From positions 124,001 through 188,000 of the forward strand of contig CAZPKG010000006.1 of the NCBI GenBank assembly GCA_964587105.1: a DNA stretch of 64,000 bases, in the 5' to 3' direction. Source of the DNA: JABWCQ01 sp964587105 (lineage in GTDB: Bacteria; Electryoneota; RPQS01). The position numbers were made by a program, and so were the translations under genes. A model generated the notes under the pieces. It ran no database searches. It saw only the letters and a list, made by a program, of their open reading frames with translations, and was not told the origin of the DNA. Below are positions 35,388-44,461 of the stretch, in pieces; position 1 is the stretch's first letter, and the number at the start of each line of letters is the position of its first letter.

Positions 35388-35415
35388 ACAAAAAAGCCCC
35401 TAACGGGGCTTTTTC
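35388..35415. terminator. Intrinsic terminator after the SBBP-type gene
   Basis: AAAAAAGCCCCTAACGGGGC followed by TTTTTC, with A- and T-runs on both sides, between convergent genes. Confidence 0.85.
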
Positions 35416-35444
35416 ATATTTCCAATTTCTAATTTCTAATTTTC
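35416..35444. repeat. Family G heptad tract at a gene end
   Basis: On the minus strand it reads AAAATTAGAAATTAGAAATT and supplies the TAG stop (35438-35436) of the rhodanese gene. Confidence 0.5.
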
Positions 35445-35975
35445 TCCGCCGCCCGTCTCAATCATATCCGTCTCCTTGGACCACTCGGCCCAACCGCCGG
35501 TAAACACAGCCAAGCGGCCGTAACCTTGTGCGAGCGCGAACTCGGCCAAATCGTGCGACAGATGACAATCCCCGCCGTCGCAATAGATAACAATCAAATC
35601 ATCTTTCGGCAGCGCGAGAAACTTATCGCCGTCTTGGTCAATATGATCGAACGACACGTTGATCGCGCCCGGAATATGTCCGGCTTTATACAGCGTGTCC
35701 TCGCGCGCATCCACAAAGTGAATGTTGCTCTTGTTGCGCTTCATATGCAAAACCATCGTCGCGGCCAAATTGATTTCATAAGCCGAAGTGGATTTCGCGA
35801 ACGCGCTGTCCGGTTTCGCCATCGCGTCGTCGGCGATGCTGATCGGCGGCGCAACCAATTTAATCGGCTCCCAATGTCCCCAAAACGGCAAGTCGCTGTG
35901 CGTCGCGACACGTGCTCCCAGCCCCAGCAGCACTGCGGCAATCATCAACGTCGAAAGCTGTTTTCCTAAACTCAT
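35436..35975 (-). CDS. Rhodanese-domain protein, membrane-anchored
   Basis: 179 residues. Hydrophobic N-terminus (STLMIAAVLLGLGARVA) then a single rhodanese domain: HFVDAREDTLYKAGHIPGAI, LPKDDLIVIYC with the candidate active cysteine C132, and AVFTGGWAEWSKE. A sulfur-transfer or redox role outside the membrane is likely. The active-site loop is YCDGGDC, shorter than the usual six-residue loop, so catalysis is uncertain. GAGGAACC precedes the ATG, which overlaps the LOG stop by 4 bases (ATGA). Confidence 0.88.
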   Translation of the reverse strand: MSLGKQLSTLMIAAVLLGLGARVATHSDLPFWGHWEPIKLVAPPISIADDAMAKPDSAFAKSTSAYEINLAATMVLHMKRNKSNIHFVDAREDTLYKAGHIPGAINVSFDHIDQDGDKFLALPKDDLIVIYCDGGDCHLSHDLAEFALAQGYGRLAVFTGGWAEWSKETDMIETGGGEN

Positions 35976-36841
35976 GGTTCCTCTGTGGTTTCTAATGCGC
36001 GCGAAATGTCTATGCGGTTGACGAGATAATCAAACGCCTCGTCAATGTCGTCGGTGATGAGCACGAGATTCATGTCATCCGCCGAAATAACGCCCCATTG
36101 AATCAAAGATTCAAAGTCAATCACACTATGCCAAAACTCGCTTCCGAACAATACGATCGGCAAATTGCGCCGGATCTTTTGCGTCTGCACGAGCGTCAAG
36201 CATTCAAAGAGTTCGTCAAAGGTTCCGAATCCGCCGGGAAACGCCACCAGCGCGCGCGACAGATATACGAACCAATACTTGCGCATGAAGAAGTAGTGAA
36301 ACTCGAACGTGTACGGCGGTTCGAGATAGCGGTTGACGCCTTGCTCGTGCGGCAGACTGATGGAGAGTCCAACGGTCTTCGCGCCGATCTTCTGCGCACC
36401 ACGGTTAGCGGCTTCCATCATGCCCGGCCCTGCGCCGCTGCAAATCACATGGCGGTCGCGCGGGTCAGGCATCTGCTGATAGTGTGCCGCAAGTTTCGCA
36501 GCCAAACGCTCAGCTTCGTGATAATAGTGCGTCAGCCTGCGAAACGACTCCGTGCGTTTGTGAATCTTCTCCGGAGTGATGTTGCGCTCTTTGGCCCACG
36601 ATTCATTCAGCTTCGCAAGCTGCATATCAAGCTCTTCTTCCGGCACCGAGCGCGCCGATCCGAAGAACACAATCGTGCTGCGAATCTTTTGCAAACGAAG
36701 CCGCGATTGCGGCTCAAGGTACTCGGCCAGTATCCTTAATGAGCGTGCGTGAGCGCTGTGCAGAAAGCGCAGGTTCTCGTACGCTTTGGGATGAAAGTCC
36801 TTATCGCTTTCAATCAAATTGCTAAATCCTTTCCCACCCAC
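35972..36841 (-). CDS. LOG family protein (lysine-decarboxylase-like)
   Basis: 289 residues. Seen: IVFFGSARSVPEEELD, HVICSGAGPGMMEAANRGA, GLSISLPHEQGVN, and the signature P-G-G-F-G-T-F-D-E near residue 200. LOG enzymes cleave nucleoside 5'-monophosphates, releasing free base (cytokinin-type phosphoribohydrolases). The catalytic Arg/Glu pattern MRKYWFVYLSRALV is kept. The GTG at 36841 has no ribosome site; a TTG at 36817 follows AAAGGA by 8 bases and may be the true start. Translationally coupled to the rhodanese gene. Confidence 0.9.
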   Translation of the reverse strand: MGGKGFSNLIESDKDFHPKAYENLRFLHSAHARSLRILAEYLEPQSRLRLQKIRSTIVFFGSARSVPEEELDMQLAKLNESWAKERNITPEKIHKRTESFRRLTHYYHEAERLAAKLAAHYQQMPDPRDRHVICSGAGPGMMEAANRGAQKIGAKTVGLSISLPHEQGVNRYLEPPYTFEFHYFFMRKYWFVYLSRALVAFPGGFGTFDELFECLTLVQTQKIRRNLPIVLFGSEFWHSVIDFESLIQWGVISADDMNLVLITDDIDEAFDYLVNRIDISRALETTEEP

Positions 36842-36990
36842 GAGTAACCCCGCAGGTATTTACTAAACCGCTCAAAATGCGCGATTGTTCCGTAATTTGC
36901 TAACTCTATATTCTTGTAAACAATTGTTTTTCAAAACTCTGCCGGCAGTTGCTGAGCATGATTACCCATTCGATGCCTCCAATAATCGCT

Positions 36991-37026
36991 TGCAAGCGAA
37001 GCGGTTCCCCGCCGAAATCCGCTTTC
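36991..37026. repeat. Family C element, 5' half diverged
   Basis: GCAAGCGAAGCGGTTCCCCG then CCGAAATCCGCTTTC. The right half matches family C, the left half is replaced. Just before a family A element. Confidence 0.65.
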
Positions 37027-37034
37027 GAATCTCT

Positions 37035-37061
37035 CGCGGCGGCACCCGCTGCGGGTGCCCC
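37035..37061. repeat. Family A palindromic repeat
   Basis: Same core GGCACCCGCTGCGGGTGCC as at 2275; ends 6 bases before the stop of the 37067-38524 gene (minus strand). Confidence 0.88.
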
Positions 37062-37066
37062 ATAAC

Positions 37067-38524
37067 TTATTTGAGCAGCACCATCTTCCGCGTCTCCCCA
37101 AATTCCCCCGCTTCCAATCTGTAGAAATACACCCCCGATGACTGCCCGCTTGCATCATATATAATAGTGTGCGGCCCCGCGTTCATCACCCCGCCCGCAA
37201 GCTCCGCCACCTCTCTCCCCAACACATCATAAACCTTCAAACTCGTCTGCATCGCGCGCGGCAAATCAAATCTGATCTCTGTCGTCGCGTTGAAGGGGTT
37301 AGGGTAGTTCGCATGCAACACAATTGACGACGGCAACTCACCCGTCGGTGATGTTGAAACAATATCAGGAGTCGTGCGCGTAAGGCGAACAACTCGCTCA
37401 TCGAATTCATTGTAAGCGTAACCGGCGATCACATAACTTCCGTCCTCAAGCGTCAGAATGTTTGTGGCGATCTCACGACCAAACGGGCTTTCAGGACAAC
37501 ACTCTTCCCAGAATTGCTCTCCTGAGCTATTCATTCTAAACCAGAACGGGCTACTGGGTGATCCGTTTCCCCCGATGCCTGCGATTCCGCCATCTTCTGT
37601 CCAAGTCAGTTCTTTCACCCACATCGAATTAGGTGAACTCAAGTCTGATACCAAACGGCTCCACAAACTATCGCCTTCAAAATCCAGCTTCACGACCCAA
37701 CCGTACATCCGCGATTGAACGTCCATTGATCCAGAGACATATATACCATCCGACGCCCACATTCCACATTGAAGATTCCATACATCATACTGCTGGTTAT
37801 AATCAATTGGATAAATTCTTTCCCACTCAAGTTCGCCAACCGGATCAATGACGGCAATCCATGAATCTAAATGATAAACTTGCCCGACTTCTCCCTGAAT
37901 TAGACCAACCAACAATGTCCTACCCAATTCGTCCACTTCCATGTCCCACGCTCGCTCGCCAAGTTCGGGTTGGCCGTAATTGAAAGTCCAGACAATTTCG
38001 CCATTCAAACGATACTTTGTCAAGACCAAATCAATATCATCGCCCGTTTCAATCAATCCTTGCAATATATAACAACTGTCCGGCGTTCCCCCGACATTTA
38101 CCCACCACACGCTGTCAGCAAATTGCCGCACGCCGACAACGTCACCTTCCTGGGTAATCTCGTACAATTTTTGTGACTCATTATCGAGAGGTCCCTCTTC
38201 GTTCGCAGAGTCGGCCAAAACAATAAAGTTACCGTTCGCAAGTTTCGATGCGGACTTACTTCTCCCAGAGAAATCCGCTTCTTCAAATGACATACTCCAA
38301 ATACTATCGCCTGCAAGAGAAATCTTACACAAATTAAAAACATGTCTCCCTTCAACAGTTGCACCCGACACCATCAGAATGTCGCCGTCATCTGAGCGCA
38401 TCAATTCCGTAGCGGCACCGTTTATCCCGTACGTCCTCGTCCACAGCGTATCCGGCTGTGCGAACGTTGTCAAAGAGCAAATCATGATTGCATAAGCAAC
38501 CCAAGTTAACCGTATTCGCTTCAT
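37067..38524 (-). CDS. Secreted beta-propeller-like protein with Por-type sorting domain
   Basis: 485 residues from ATG 38524, which follows GGAGGGG. Signal peptide MKRIRLTWVAYAIMICSLTTFA. The body has propeller blades (DTLWTRTYGINGAATELM, SIWSMSFEEADFSGR, IVWTFNYGQPELGERAWDM, SLWSRLVSDLSS) resembling SBBP/PQQ-type repeats. The end is HANYPNPFNATTEIRFDLP, DVLGREVAELAG, SSGVYFYRLE and KMVLLK. Paralogous in layout to the 55297 protein. Family A/C repeats follow. Confidence 0.88.
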   Translation of the reverse strand: MKRIRLTWVAYAIMICSLTTFAQPDTLWTRTYGINGAATELMRSDDGDILMVSGATVEGRHVFNLCKISLAGDSIWSMSFEEADFSGRSKSASKLANGNFIVLADSANEEGPLDNESQKLYEITQEGDVVGVRQFADSVWWVNVGGTPDSCYILQGLIETGDDIDLVLTKYRLNGEIVWTFNYGQPELGERAWDMEVDELGRTLLVGLIQGEVGQVYHLDSWIAVIDPVGELEWERIYPIDYNQQYDVWNLQCGMWASDGIYVSGSMDVQSRMYGWVVKLDFEGDSLWSRLVSDLSSPNSMWVKELTWTEDGGIAGIGGNGSPSSPFWFRMNSSGEQFWEECCPESPFGREIATNILTLEDGSYVIAGYAYNEFDERVVRLTRTTPDIVSTSPTGELPSSIVLHANYPNPFNATTEIRFDLPRAMQTSLKVYDVLGREVAELAGGVMNAGPHTIIYDASGQSSGVYFYRLEAGEFGETRKMVLLK

Positions 38525-38591
38525 AATCCCCTCCAAGGAATTTGTTTAGCGTAATTTCTTCACTACAATATTCGCCCATTGGCGAAAAGTG

Positions 38592-39653
38592 CTACTCTTT
38601 TCGTTTCTTCTTGCCTTCGGGCAATTGTTTGGCCAGCTTCTTTGACTTCTCAACGAACTTGTCAAAATCTGATTCTGGCCGAGTTTGTTCTTTGTACAAC
38701 TCAAATTCCTTCGTCGCGTGCTCAACCGCAAGCTCGTGTGAGATTGAACCCGGATTGTCAAGGATGTTGCGCTCGTTGAATTGCAAAAATGCGTCGAGCT
38801 TGTCAACCCACTCCGTCATGTGCATCGTCTTGTGCCGCTTGGCTTGGTCTTCGGCATAGTCAAGATACATCGTGACAATGCGATTCAAGCTGTCCAATTC
38901 ATCATGTGTGAGATAGTTCTTCGCCACTCCAATATCAGTTTTGCGAATCGGGCCGTGCGGCGAGTTCTTCCATGTCGTCAATCCCATGTTCGGCAACGCG
39001 GCGTTCGCCCGGCCTTGCACAATCTCCGGCGCGGTATGACCATGAATAGCCCAATGCAGTTTATTCTGCACGGTCGCAAAAAATTTCTGCGTGGTCTCGG
39101 CTTTCGCGTCGTAGTCAACGCTGGTTGCGTAGATATCCGTGATCTTCTGATAGAACAGCCGCTCCGACGCCCGAATGTCCCGAATCCGTTCAAGCAGTTC
39201 ATCAAAGTAGTCTTGACCAAGAGTCCGCCCCGCTTTGATGCGCTCGTCATCCATCGTGAAGCCCTTGACCAGCAACTCCTTGAGCCGCGTCGTGGCCCAC
39301 TGCCTAAACTGCGTCCCGCGTTGTGACCGCACACGATAGCCAACTGCAAGAATCGCGTCAAGATTGTAATGGTCAACGGTACGGGTGACCTCGCGTTCAC
39401 CTTCAGTTTGAACTATCCGGAATTTCCGGATAGTTGCCTCCGGCTCCAACTCAAGTTCTGTGTAAATGTTTACAAAATGTTCATTTACCGTTTTCAACGA
39501 GATCTGATACAATTCCGCAATCTGCCTTTGTGACAGCCAAACGGTTTCGCCGTCCAGCCGCACACGCAAGTCCAACGAACTATTCTGATAGATCAGAACC
39601 TGTCCGCTCGGGGCCGTGCCGCTGGCATCATCTTTGTCCGTCACTCCTGCCAT
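38592..39653 (-). CDS. RhuM family protein
   Basis: 353 residues. RhuM-type: VWLSQRQIAELYQISLKTVN, HFVNIYTELELEPEATIRKF, HYNLDAILAVGYRVRSQRGT and QFRQWATTRLKELLVKGF, with a DNA-binding-like N-terminus (KilA-N/BRO-related) and a helical C-terminal part. First noted as a Salmonella pathogenicity island gene; often carried on mobile elements and near restriction genes, activity unknown. It lies alone between two surface-protein genes; C-terminus is lysine-rich (PEGKKKRKE). Confidence 0.9.
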   Translation of the reverse strand: MAGVTDKDDASGTAPSGQVLIYQNSSLDLRVRLDGETVWLSQRQIAELYQISLKTVNEHFVNIYTELELEPEATIRKFRIVQTEGEREVTRTVDHYNLDAILAVGYRVRSQRGTQFRQWATTRLKELLVKGFTMDDERIKAGRTLGQDYFDELLERIRDIRASERLFYQKITDIYATSVDYDAKAETTQKFFATVQNKLHWAIHGHTAPEIVQGRANAALPNMGLTTWKNSPHGPIRKTDIGVAKNYLTHDELDSLNRIVTMYLDYAEDQAKRHKTMHMTEWVDKLDAFLQFNERNILDNPGSISHELAVEHATKEFELYKEQTRPESDFDKFVEKSKKLAKQLPEGKKKRKE

Positions 39654-39676
39654 TCGTTCCTACTTGAGTTTTGCCT

Positions 39677-39716
39677 CGCCGAGCGTGGGCGTCCCCGCCC
39701 CGCCGGAGTCTGCTTT
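39677..39716. repeat. Family C variant
   Basis: CGCCGAGCGTGGGCGTCCCC then GCCCCGCCGGAGTCTGCTTTC. Outer parts match family C, the inner loop differs. Next to a family G tract, as at 40168. Confidence 0.5.
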
Positions 39717-39746
39717 CTAATTTCTCATTTCCTATTTCTAATTTCT
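39715..39746. repeat. Family G heptad tract at a gene end
   Basis: Minus strand reads GAAATTAGAAATAGGAAATG then AGAAATTAG. It codes for the last residues (EIRNRK) and stop of the VOC gene. Confidence 0.5.
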
Positions 39747-40120
39747 GTTCTGGCAATCACAATCACATGCCCGTCAGGATCGCGATAGTAAGCCGCTTCG
39801 TCACCCCATGCGCGCAATTGCCAAGCTGACAATTCTACGGCTCCGGCTTGCACGAGTTTCGCGCACTGTTTAGCCGGGTCGTCACAGAAGAAATACAGCT
39901 CCGCCCCCGAAAGCTCGTTCATGCCAACTTTATTTGGAACGATTCCCGTATTCATGCCAAAACTTTCGCGCGCGTAAATTCCGATCCGCCGCCCATCATC
40001 CAGCTCAAATTCGGCATAGACCGGCACATCCACCGTCTGCTTAAAATCAAATGCCGCGCGATAAAACGCCAGCGATTTCTGAAAATCGCTAACGGCCAGT
40101 ATCGTCAAAACATGCTTCAT
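39725..40120 (-). CDS. VOC (glyoxalase/bleomycin-resistance fold) protein
   Basis: 131 residues. One betaalphabetabetabeta pair: HVLTILAVSDFQKSLAFYRA, FELDDGRRIGIYARESFG, ELYFFCDDPAKQCAKLVQAG and AWGDEAAYYRDPDGHVIVIA. Usual metal ligands are partly replaced (the first histidine is present as K-H at residue 3). Members include small-molecule-resistance proteins and isomerases; substrate unknown. The last six codons come from an AT-rich family G tract, so its original C-terminus may have been replaced. Confidence 0.85.
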   Translation of the reverse strand: MKHVLTILAVSDFQKSLAFYRAAFDFKQTVDVPVYAEFELDDGRRIGIYARESFGMNTGIVPNKVGMNELSGAELYFFCDDPAKQCAKLVQAGAVELSAWQLRAWGDEAAYYRDPDGHVIVIARTEIRNRK

Positions 40121-40131
40121 ATTATTTTACC

Positions 40132-40159
40132 CGCGGCGGCACCCGCTGCGGGTGCCCCG
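40132..40159. repeat. Family A palindromic repeat
   Basis: Identical to the 2275 core, in the 116-base gap between two genes; followed 8 bases later by a family C element. Confidence 0.88.
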
Positions 40160-40167
40160 TCCCTCTT

Positions 40168-40214
40168 CGCCGAGCGAGGATTAAGCGTAGCGGTTCCCCG
40201 CCGGAATCCGCTTT
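40168..40214. repeat. Family C element
   Basis: CGCCGAGCGAGGATTAAGCG then TAGCGGTTCCCCGCCGGAATCCGC. Lies between families A and G. Confidence 0.8.
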
Positions 40215-40243
40215 CCAATTTCCTATTTCTAATTTCCTATTTC
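40215..40243. repeat. Family G heptad tract at a gene end
   Basis: Minus strand reads TAGGAAATTAGAAATAGGAA, starting with the TAG stop (40239-40237) of the surface-protein gene. Confidence 0.55.
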
Positions 40244-42576
40244 AAAAGCACCATCTTCCGCGTTTCCACAAACGTCCCGGCGTCCAATCTGTAGAAATAC
40301 ACTCCTGACGACAGCGCGTTCGCGTCAAACGTCAACGAGTGATATCCCGCGGCGAAGCTTCCGTTTGTAAGAGTCGTAATCAATCTGCCCGTGATGTCAA
40401 AGACCGCAAGCTTCACGTCGCTCGCTTCGGGCAACGCAAAACGAATATTCGTCACCGCGTTAAATGGATTAGGGTAGTTTGCCAAGAGTTCAAACTCGCT
40501 CGGCAGCGCAGAAATGCGGTTGTCGCTTGGCTCCGGCTGTTTAACGAGCGCGGCATTATCCAGCGTGTCATTCAAGGTCGAGAGATAGAACCGAATCTCA
40601 TTATCTCCCGCGCACAACACGTCCCAATCCCCGTCGCCATCCGCATCCAGTCCGCGCACAACAGAAGCTTGCGGCAGATTATCACAAATCTCATTCCGAT
40701 AAAACCGGTTCGGCGTATTCCGCCACCAAGATATTTCGTGGCCAGAAGCAAGTAGTAAATCGTTGTTAAGATCACCATCAATGCGCGCCGCAGATACATC
40801 ACGCGGCGACTCAATCAAAGAAGAAATCACATGCGGCTCATCCGCGCCGATTTCCCACCAGCCGAACGTTCCATCATCCGAGCAAAAGTAATAATCGTTC
40901 AGACTATCCGTTTCGCTATTGAGATGAGTTGTGCCGCAAGAAACAATTCCCGGCACAACACCTATCGTTTCCCGCACATACGAGTTAACGGAACTCCATT
41001 GCATTATCGCGCCTGTTTCAGCGACGGCGACACTCACGACCATAGTGTGAAGCGGTGGCGGAAAGAGCGTTGTCGCCAGTGACCGAATGCTCGGTAGGTT
41101 TGTGGCAAACGATCCGCGCTCAAAGGGCTGGTCACCATGATAACTCCACATGGAAATCTCCCCAGCATCCGCAGCGGCTGTCATGAGTCTTACATCTCCC
41201 ATGGGGTTCGCAACTTCCACATCAATTGCTCCCATCACCGACGACGAAATCGGTCTCATCCAGTAGCCCCACTCTACTTTGTTCCACCAGATGAGCGAGT
41301 TTTCAAATCTGGAAACAGCAACAATATCCAAATCTCCGTCGCCATCAATATCGCCAACATCCACCGCGCGCGCACCGCGCCAGCCTGTGATTAAATCGTG
41401 CTCTGTAAATCCCCAGCTTCCGTTGTTTTCGTACCACGCGACTTTGTTGGCAAACATCCCCGCCGCTACGACATCCATATCCCCGTCATCATCCAAGTCC
41501 GCCGCCTCGGCCGACATCACTCCGCTGATGTTCGTAGTGACAATCACTTCACCGAATACAATCGGCTCAACCATCACACGATGCCCAATGGCCTCTGGGC
41601 CCGGCAATCCTGCACCGCATGAAGCACTGACACCGTTCACTTTGTAAAAGTAATCCTGTCCGGCAGCGGCGCTGTAATCACGGTAGTTTACATTGTCTTG
41701 CCCGACCTCGGCAATCTTCTCATAATGCCGCACATGCCCCGCGTCTGTGCGCCAGATTTCGTAGCCGCTTTCACCGGTGAGGTTGAACCAGGAGACTCGG
41801 ATGTAGTCTTCCAATCCCTGTGACGCATCCGTAAATCTCATCGGCGGCACCTGACTCCCGAAACATCCCGTTGCCGGCGCGCTCAAGGGACCGCTGCCGG
41901 CTTCATTGACTGCGCGAACGGTGTAAACATGGCAGGCATCCGGATCGCTGGAAGCCTCGGTATCTTCGAATTCTGTCCACCCGTTAATTCCAATGGGTTC
42001 GCCATCGCGATAGATTTGAAAGAACCAAGCGAACGGTTCAGGGTTCCAACTCAAATGAATCACTTCACACAAATCCTGACTCGCCGTTAAGCCTGTCACC
42101 GGACCCGGCACATCGCCCATTGCAAAACAATCCCCGCACGTCCAATCGCAAATTTGATATTCGTTGAACCCCGGGCTAACCATGAATGTCTCGCTGATCC
42201 AGCAAATCGGGTTATTGGGAACCGGAACGTACAAGAAAAAGATAGGCGGGTTCGGCACAATCGCTCCGAAACATAAGGTCGGATCCGTGAAGAAAGTGCC
42301 GGGCAACCCAAACATCATTTCGCCGTTTAGCGGGAAAGAGTTGAAGTTCGGCCCGTTTTCGCCCATCAGCAAAATCGGATCGTCCGCATCAGGCCCGTTA
42401 GCATCCGAATCCCAATAGATCATCACCGTCGCACCGTCCGGCAACGGATTCCCGCCCTCGCATTGGTCGCGCAGTTGGAACGATTCACAATAGAGATTCG
42501 CGCACGTCTGCCCCCAGCTCTTTCCGCTTCCCAACACCAACAATAAAATCAAAATTCCAACAGCCTTGGCCTTCAT
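40237..42576 (-). CDS. Secreted FG-GAP/fibronectin-like protein with Por-type sorting domain
   Basis: 779 residues from ATG 42576, which follows AAGGAGGA; the frame runs further upstream but without such a site. Signal peptide MKAKAVGILILLLVLGSGKS. Two fibronectin-III-like modules (GPVTGLTASQDLCEVIHLSW, DASQGLEDYIRVSWFNLTGE) precede VCBS/FG-GAP blades with calcium-binding-like loops (DLDDDGDMDVVAAG, DIDGDGDLDIVAVS, DADGDGDWDVLCAG). Sorting domain: LANYPNPFNAVTNIRFALP, DITGRLITTLTN, SSGVYFYRLD and KMVLLK. Likely a surface adhesin-like protein. Confidence 0.9.
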   Translation of the reverse strand: MKAKAVGILILLLVLGSGKSWGQTCANLYCESFQLRDQCEGGNPLPDGATVMIYWDSDANGPDADDPILLMGENGPNFNSFPLNGEMMFGLPGTFFTDPTLCFGAIVPNPPIFFLYVPVPNNPICWISETFMVSPGFNEYQICDWTCGDCFAMGDVPGPVTGLTASQDLCEVIHLSWNPEPFAWFFQIYRDGEPIGINGWTEFEDTEASSDPDACHVYTVRAVNEAGSGPLSAPATGCFGSQVPPMRFTDASQGLEDYIRVSWFNLTGESGYEIWRTDAGHVRHYEKIAEVGQDNVNYRDYSAAAGQDYFYKVNGVSASCGAGLPGPEAIGHRVMVEPIVFGEVIVTTNISGVMSAEAADLDDDGDMDVVAAGMFANKVAWYENNGSWGFTEHDLITGWRGARAVDVGDIDGDGDLDIVAVSRFENSLIWWNKVEWGYWMRPISSSVMGAIDVEVANPMGDVRLMTAAADAGEISMWSYHGDQPFERGSFATNLPSIRSLATTLFPPPLHTMVVSVAVAETGAIMQWSSVNSYVRETIGVVPGIVSCGTTHLNSETDSLNDYYFCSDDGTFGWWEIGADEPHVISSLIESPRDVSAARIDGDLNNDLLLASGHEISWWRNTPNRFYRNEICDNLPQASVVRGLDADGDGDWDVLCAGDNEIRFYLSTLNDTLDNAALVKQPEPSDNRISALPSEFELLANYPNPFNAVTNIRFALPEASDVKLAVFDITGRLITTLTNGSFAAGYHSLTFDANALSSGVYFYRLDAGTFVETRKMVLLK

Positions 42577-42733
42577 GACAATCCTCCTTTTAAGAACTGT
42601 TTTCGTGCTCTGAAATCTGTTGCTCTTCCTTATAATATATACGAGCACGAAAGCGGCGACTCCCATGAAGAGCGCCGCCTAACGTGCGATAGATGTTATT
42701 TTGCGTGACGATAGCCGCCCATCGCCTGCGTCA

Positions 42734-42760
42734 GCGCAATGGGTCCAGCGTTCACGCTGG
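42734..42760. repeat. Family D element, copy 1
   Basis: GCGCAATGGGTCCAGCGTTC then ACGCTGG; hairpin CCAGCG-TT-CACGCTGG. It ends one base before the stop codon of the 42761 gene. Second copy at 62167. Confidence 0.7.
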
Positions 42761-43891
42761 CTAATCTCTAAACCCGATCCAACGAAGCTTTAGTTCGCTC
42801 TTCATAGTCTCGAAGCTCATCACCGTCTCTTGCGGATGCGCGCCGGCGGGGATTTGGCCGAGCAGGATCGCGCGCGTGATGGCCGCCGACGGGAACGACG
42901 TCATCTGGCCCATCGCCGAAATGCCGTTTACGTCGTCGCTCAACACGTTGAGTTCGAGCTTCTCTTCGCGGCCTCCGTCACCCTTAGCCCACACGCGCAC
43001 AAGCACGCGGTCGGGTGAATTTTTCGGCAGCATCTCTTCCAATACATTGCTGAGCACTTCGCGCGGCGAGACGGCGTTTCCGCCGAACAAGAAACCGCGC
43101 GTCGAAGTCATGCCGATTTCACGCAGGAATTGCAAATAGTTTGCGTGACCGGGAAAACGAATCGTTTTGTAATCCAGCCGCTTCACTTTGCCGAGCAGCG
43201 TGCGCGGCAAAGTGGAAGTTCCGCCCGACGTGATGAACGCTTCGAGTTCGCCCACGCCGTCAAAGTGGAGTGTCTCGACCTCTTCGAGCGATTTCACTAA
43301 GACCTCTTTGCCGTCGTGAATTTCGCGCGCGTCTTCGAGATATTCGTTCAAGAGTCCGTGAATCGAAAAGAACTGCGCGTATTTCAAACGGCCCGTAGGA
43401 TTTTGCGGCAAGCCGCCGACGCGGACGTGAACTTCGTCACATTCCTTAAAGCGCTTGACGAGTTCCATCGCCAGAATATTCGTCAAACCCGGCGCGAGAC
43501 CCGTGTCGGGAATCAGGCTTACGCCTTTGGCTTTTGCTTCGGCGTCCTGTGACAAAATTTTATCCGTCACTTCGGGATTGCCGCCAAGATCGACGAACGA
43601 CACGCCGTGCGCCAAACACGTGCGAGCCACCAACGGATTCAAAAAATACGGCACGCACGATTGACAAACTTTGATGCCCGCGAGGGCCTTGTCAAGCGAA
43701 TCATCGCGCCGCACGTCAACTACCATCGGCTCGACGTGCTCGGATTTCAACCACGCGACGGCTTCATCAACCGTTCCGCGCGACAGATCGGCCAAACGAA
43801 CTTTGTACGGCCCCTCAGGGTGATGTACAAAAAAATGTGCGGCGACGCGGCCCATCAGGCCCGCGCCCAAAATCAATATCTCTGGTTGCAT
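42761..43891 (-). CDS. Saccharopine dehydrogenase-like oxidoreductase
   Basis: 376 residues from ATG 43891 (AAGGT upstream; an ATG six codons earlier is possible). Rossmann nucleotide-binding start ILILGAGLMGRVAAHFF, then VDVRRDDSLDKALAG, GVSFVDLGGNPEVTDKI, GLAPGLTNILAMELVKRF and the C-terminal GGTSTLPRTLLGKV, FPGHANYLQFLREIG. Members act in lysine or polyamine (carboxynorspermidine) metabolism; precise reaction not decidable. NAD(P)H use inferred from the fold. Confidence 0.88.
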   Translation of the reverse strand: MQPEILILGAGLMGRVAAHFFVHHPEGPYKVRLADLSRGTVDEAVAWLKSEHVEPMVVDVRRDDSLDKALAGIKVCQSCVPYFLNPLVARTCLAHGVSFVDLGGNPEVTDKILSQDAEAKAKGVSLIPDTGLAPGLTNILAMELVKRFKECDEVHVRVGGLPQNPTGRLKYAQFFSIHGLLNEYLEDAREIHDGKEVLVKSLEEVETLHFDGVGELEAFITSGGTSTLPRTLLGKVKRLDYKTIRFPGHANYLQFLREIGMTSTRGFLFGGNAVSPREVLSNVLEEMLPKNSPDRVLVRVWAKGDGGREEKLELNVLSDDVNGISAMGQMTSFPSAAITRAILLGQIPAGAHPQETVMSFETMKSELKLRWIGFRD

Positions 43892-43921
43892 GTGTACCTT
43901 GCCCCGCATCTACAGCGGGTA

Positions 43922-44320
43922 TTATGCAGGCTGAAGTTCGTGCTCGGTGTTCTTGCTCATCTGTTTGCTGAACACACCGTCGCGATCCATCAGCACGTTA
44001 AGTCGGAAAGTAAGCAGGTCTTTTCTGACCGGCGGGTAATCGTGCGCGAGTTTTTCTGCTTCAATCATGGCGCGCACTTTGATCAACCACATTCCGCCGA
44101 CCGAAGATAAATATCGGCCCGAAAACAGCAGTTGACCTTTTTCTCGCAAAGTGTCCATGTACGCTTGCGAGTCATTACGCAACGAATTCATTGTGCGTTT
44201 CGTGGTGCCGGGTCGTCCGGCGAAATGCACCTGCACGACGTATCCGTCGAGCGATTCGGGCAGCGAGCGGCGGGTGTTGCGTTTCCCGCGAAATGTTCGC
44301 CCTTGTCTTACATAGCTCAT
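43922..44320 (-). CDS. YCII-like small protein
   Basis: 132 residues. A basic N-terminal tail (RQGRTFRGKRNTRRSLPES) leads to a ferredoxin-like domain reading QAYMDTLREKGQLLFSGRYL, GGMWLIKVRAMIEAEKLAHD and TFRLNVLMDRDGVF, the YCII pattern. The family includes YciI-type proteins with a His-Asp dyad; the histidine before the first helix is replaced here by a serine/glutamine region. Role unknown. Confidence 0.65.
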   Translation of the reverse strand: MSYVRQGRTFRGKRNTRRSLPESLDGYVVQVHFAGRPGTTKRTMNSLRNDSQAYMDTLREKGQLLFSGRYLSSVGGMWLIKVRAMIEAEKLAHDYPPVRKDLLTFRLNVLMDRDGVFSKQMSKNTEHELQPA

Positions 44321-44461
44321 AGCTCAGTCTCTAATCCGTCAAGGTTTTTGTGTCAAGTTATCGTCTTCAAAATTGCTCTCCCCAGAGTTTTTTTGTGGTT
44401 AGCTTCCTCAGGCTATGGTAAATCATTCAACGGAGGCACGATTCCGCTGAATGCAAAATGT

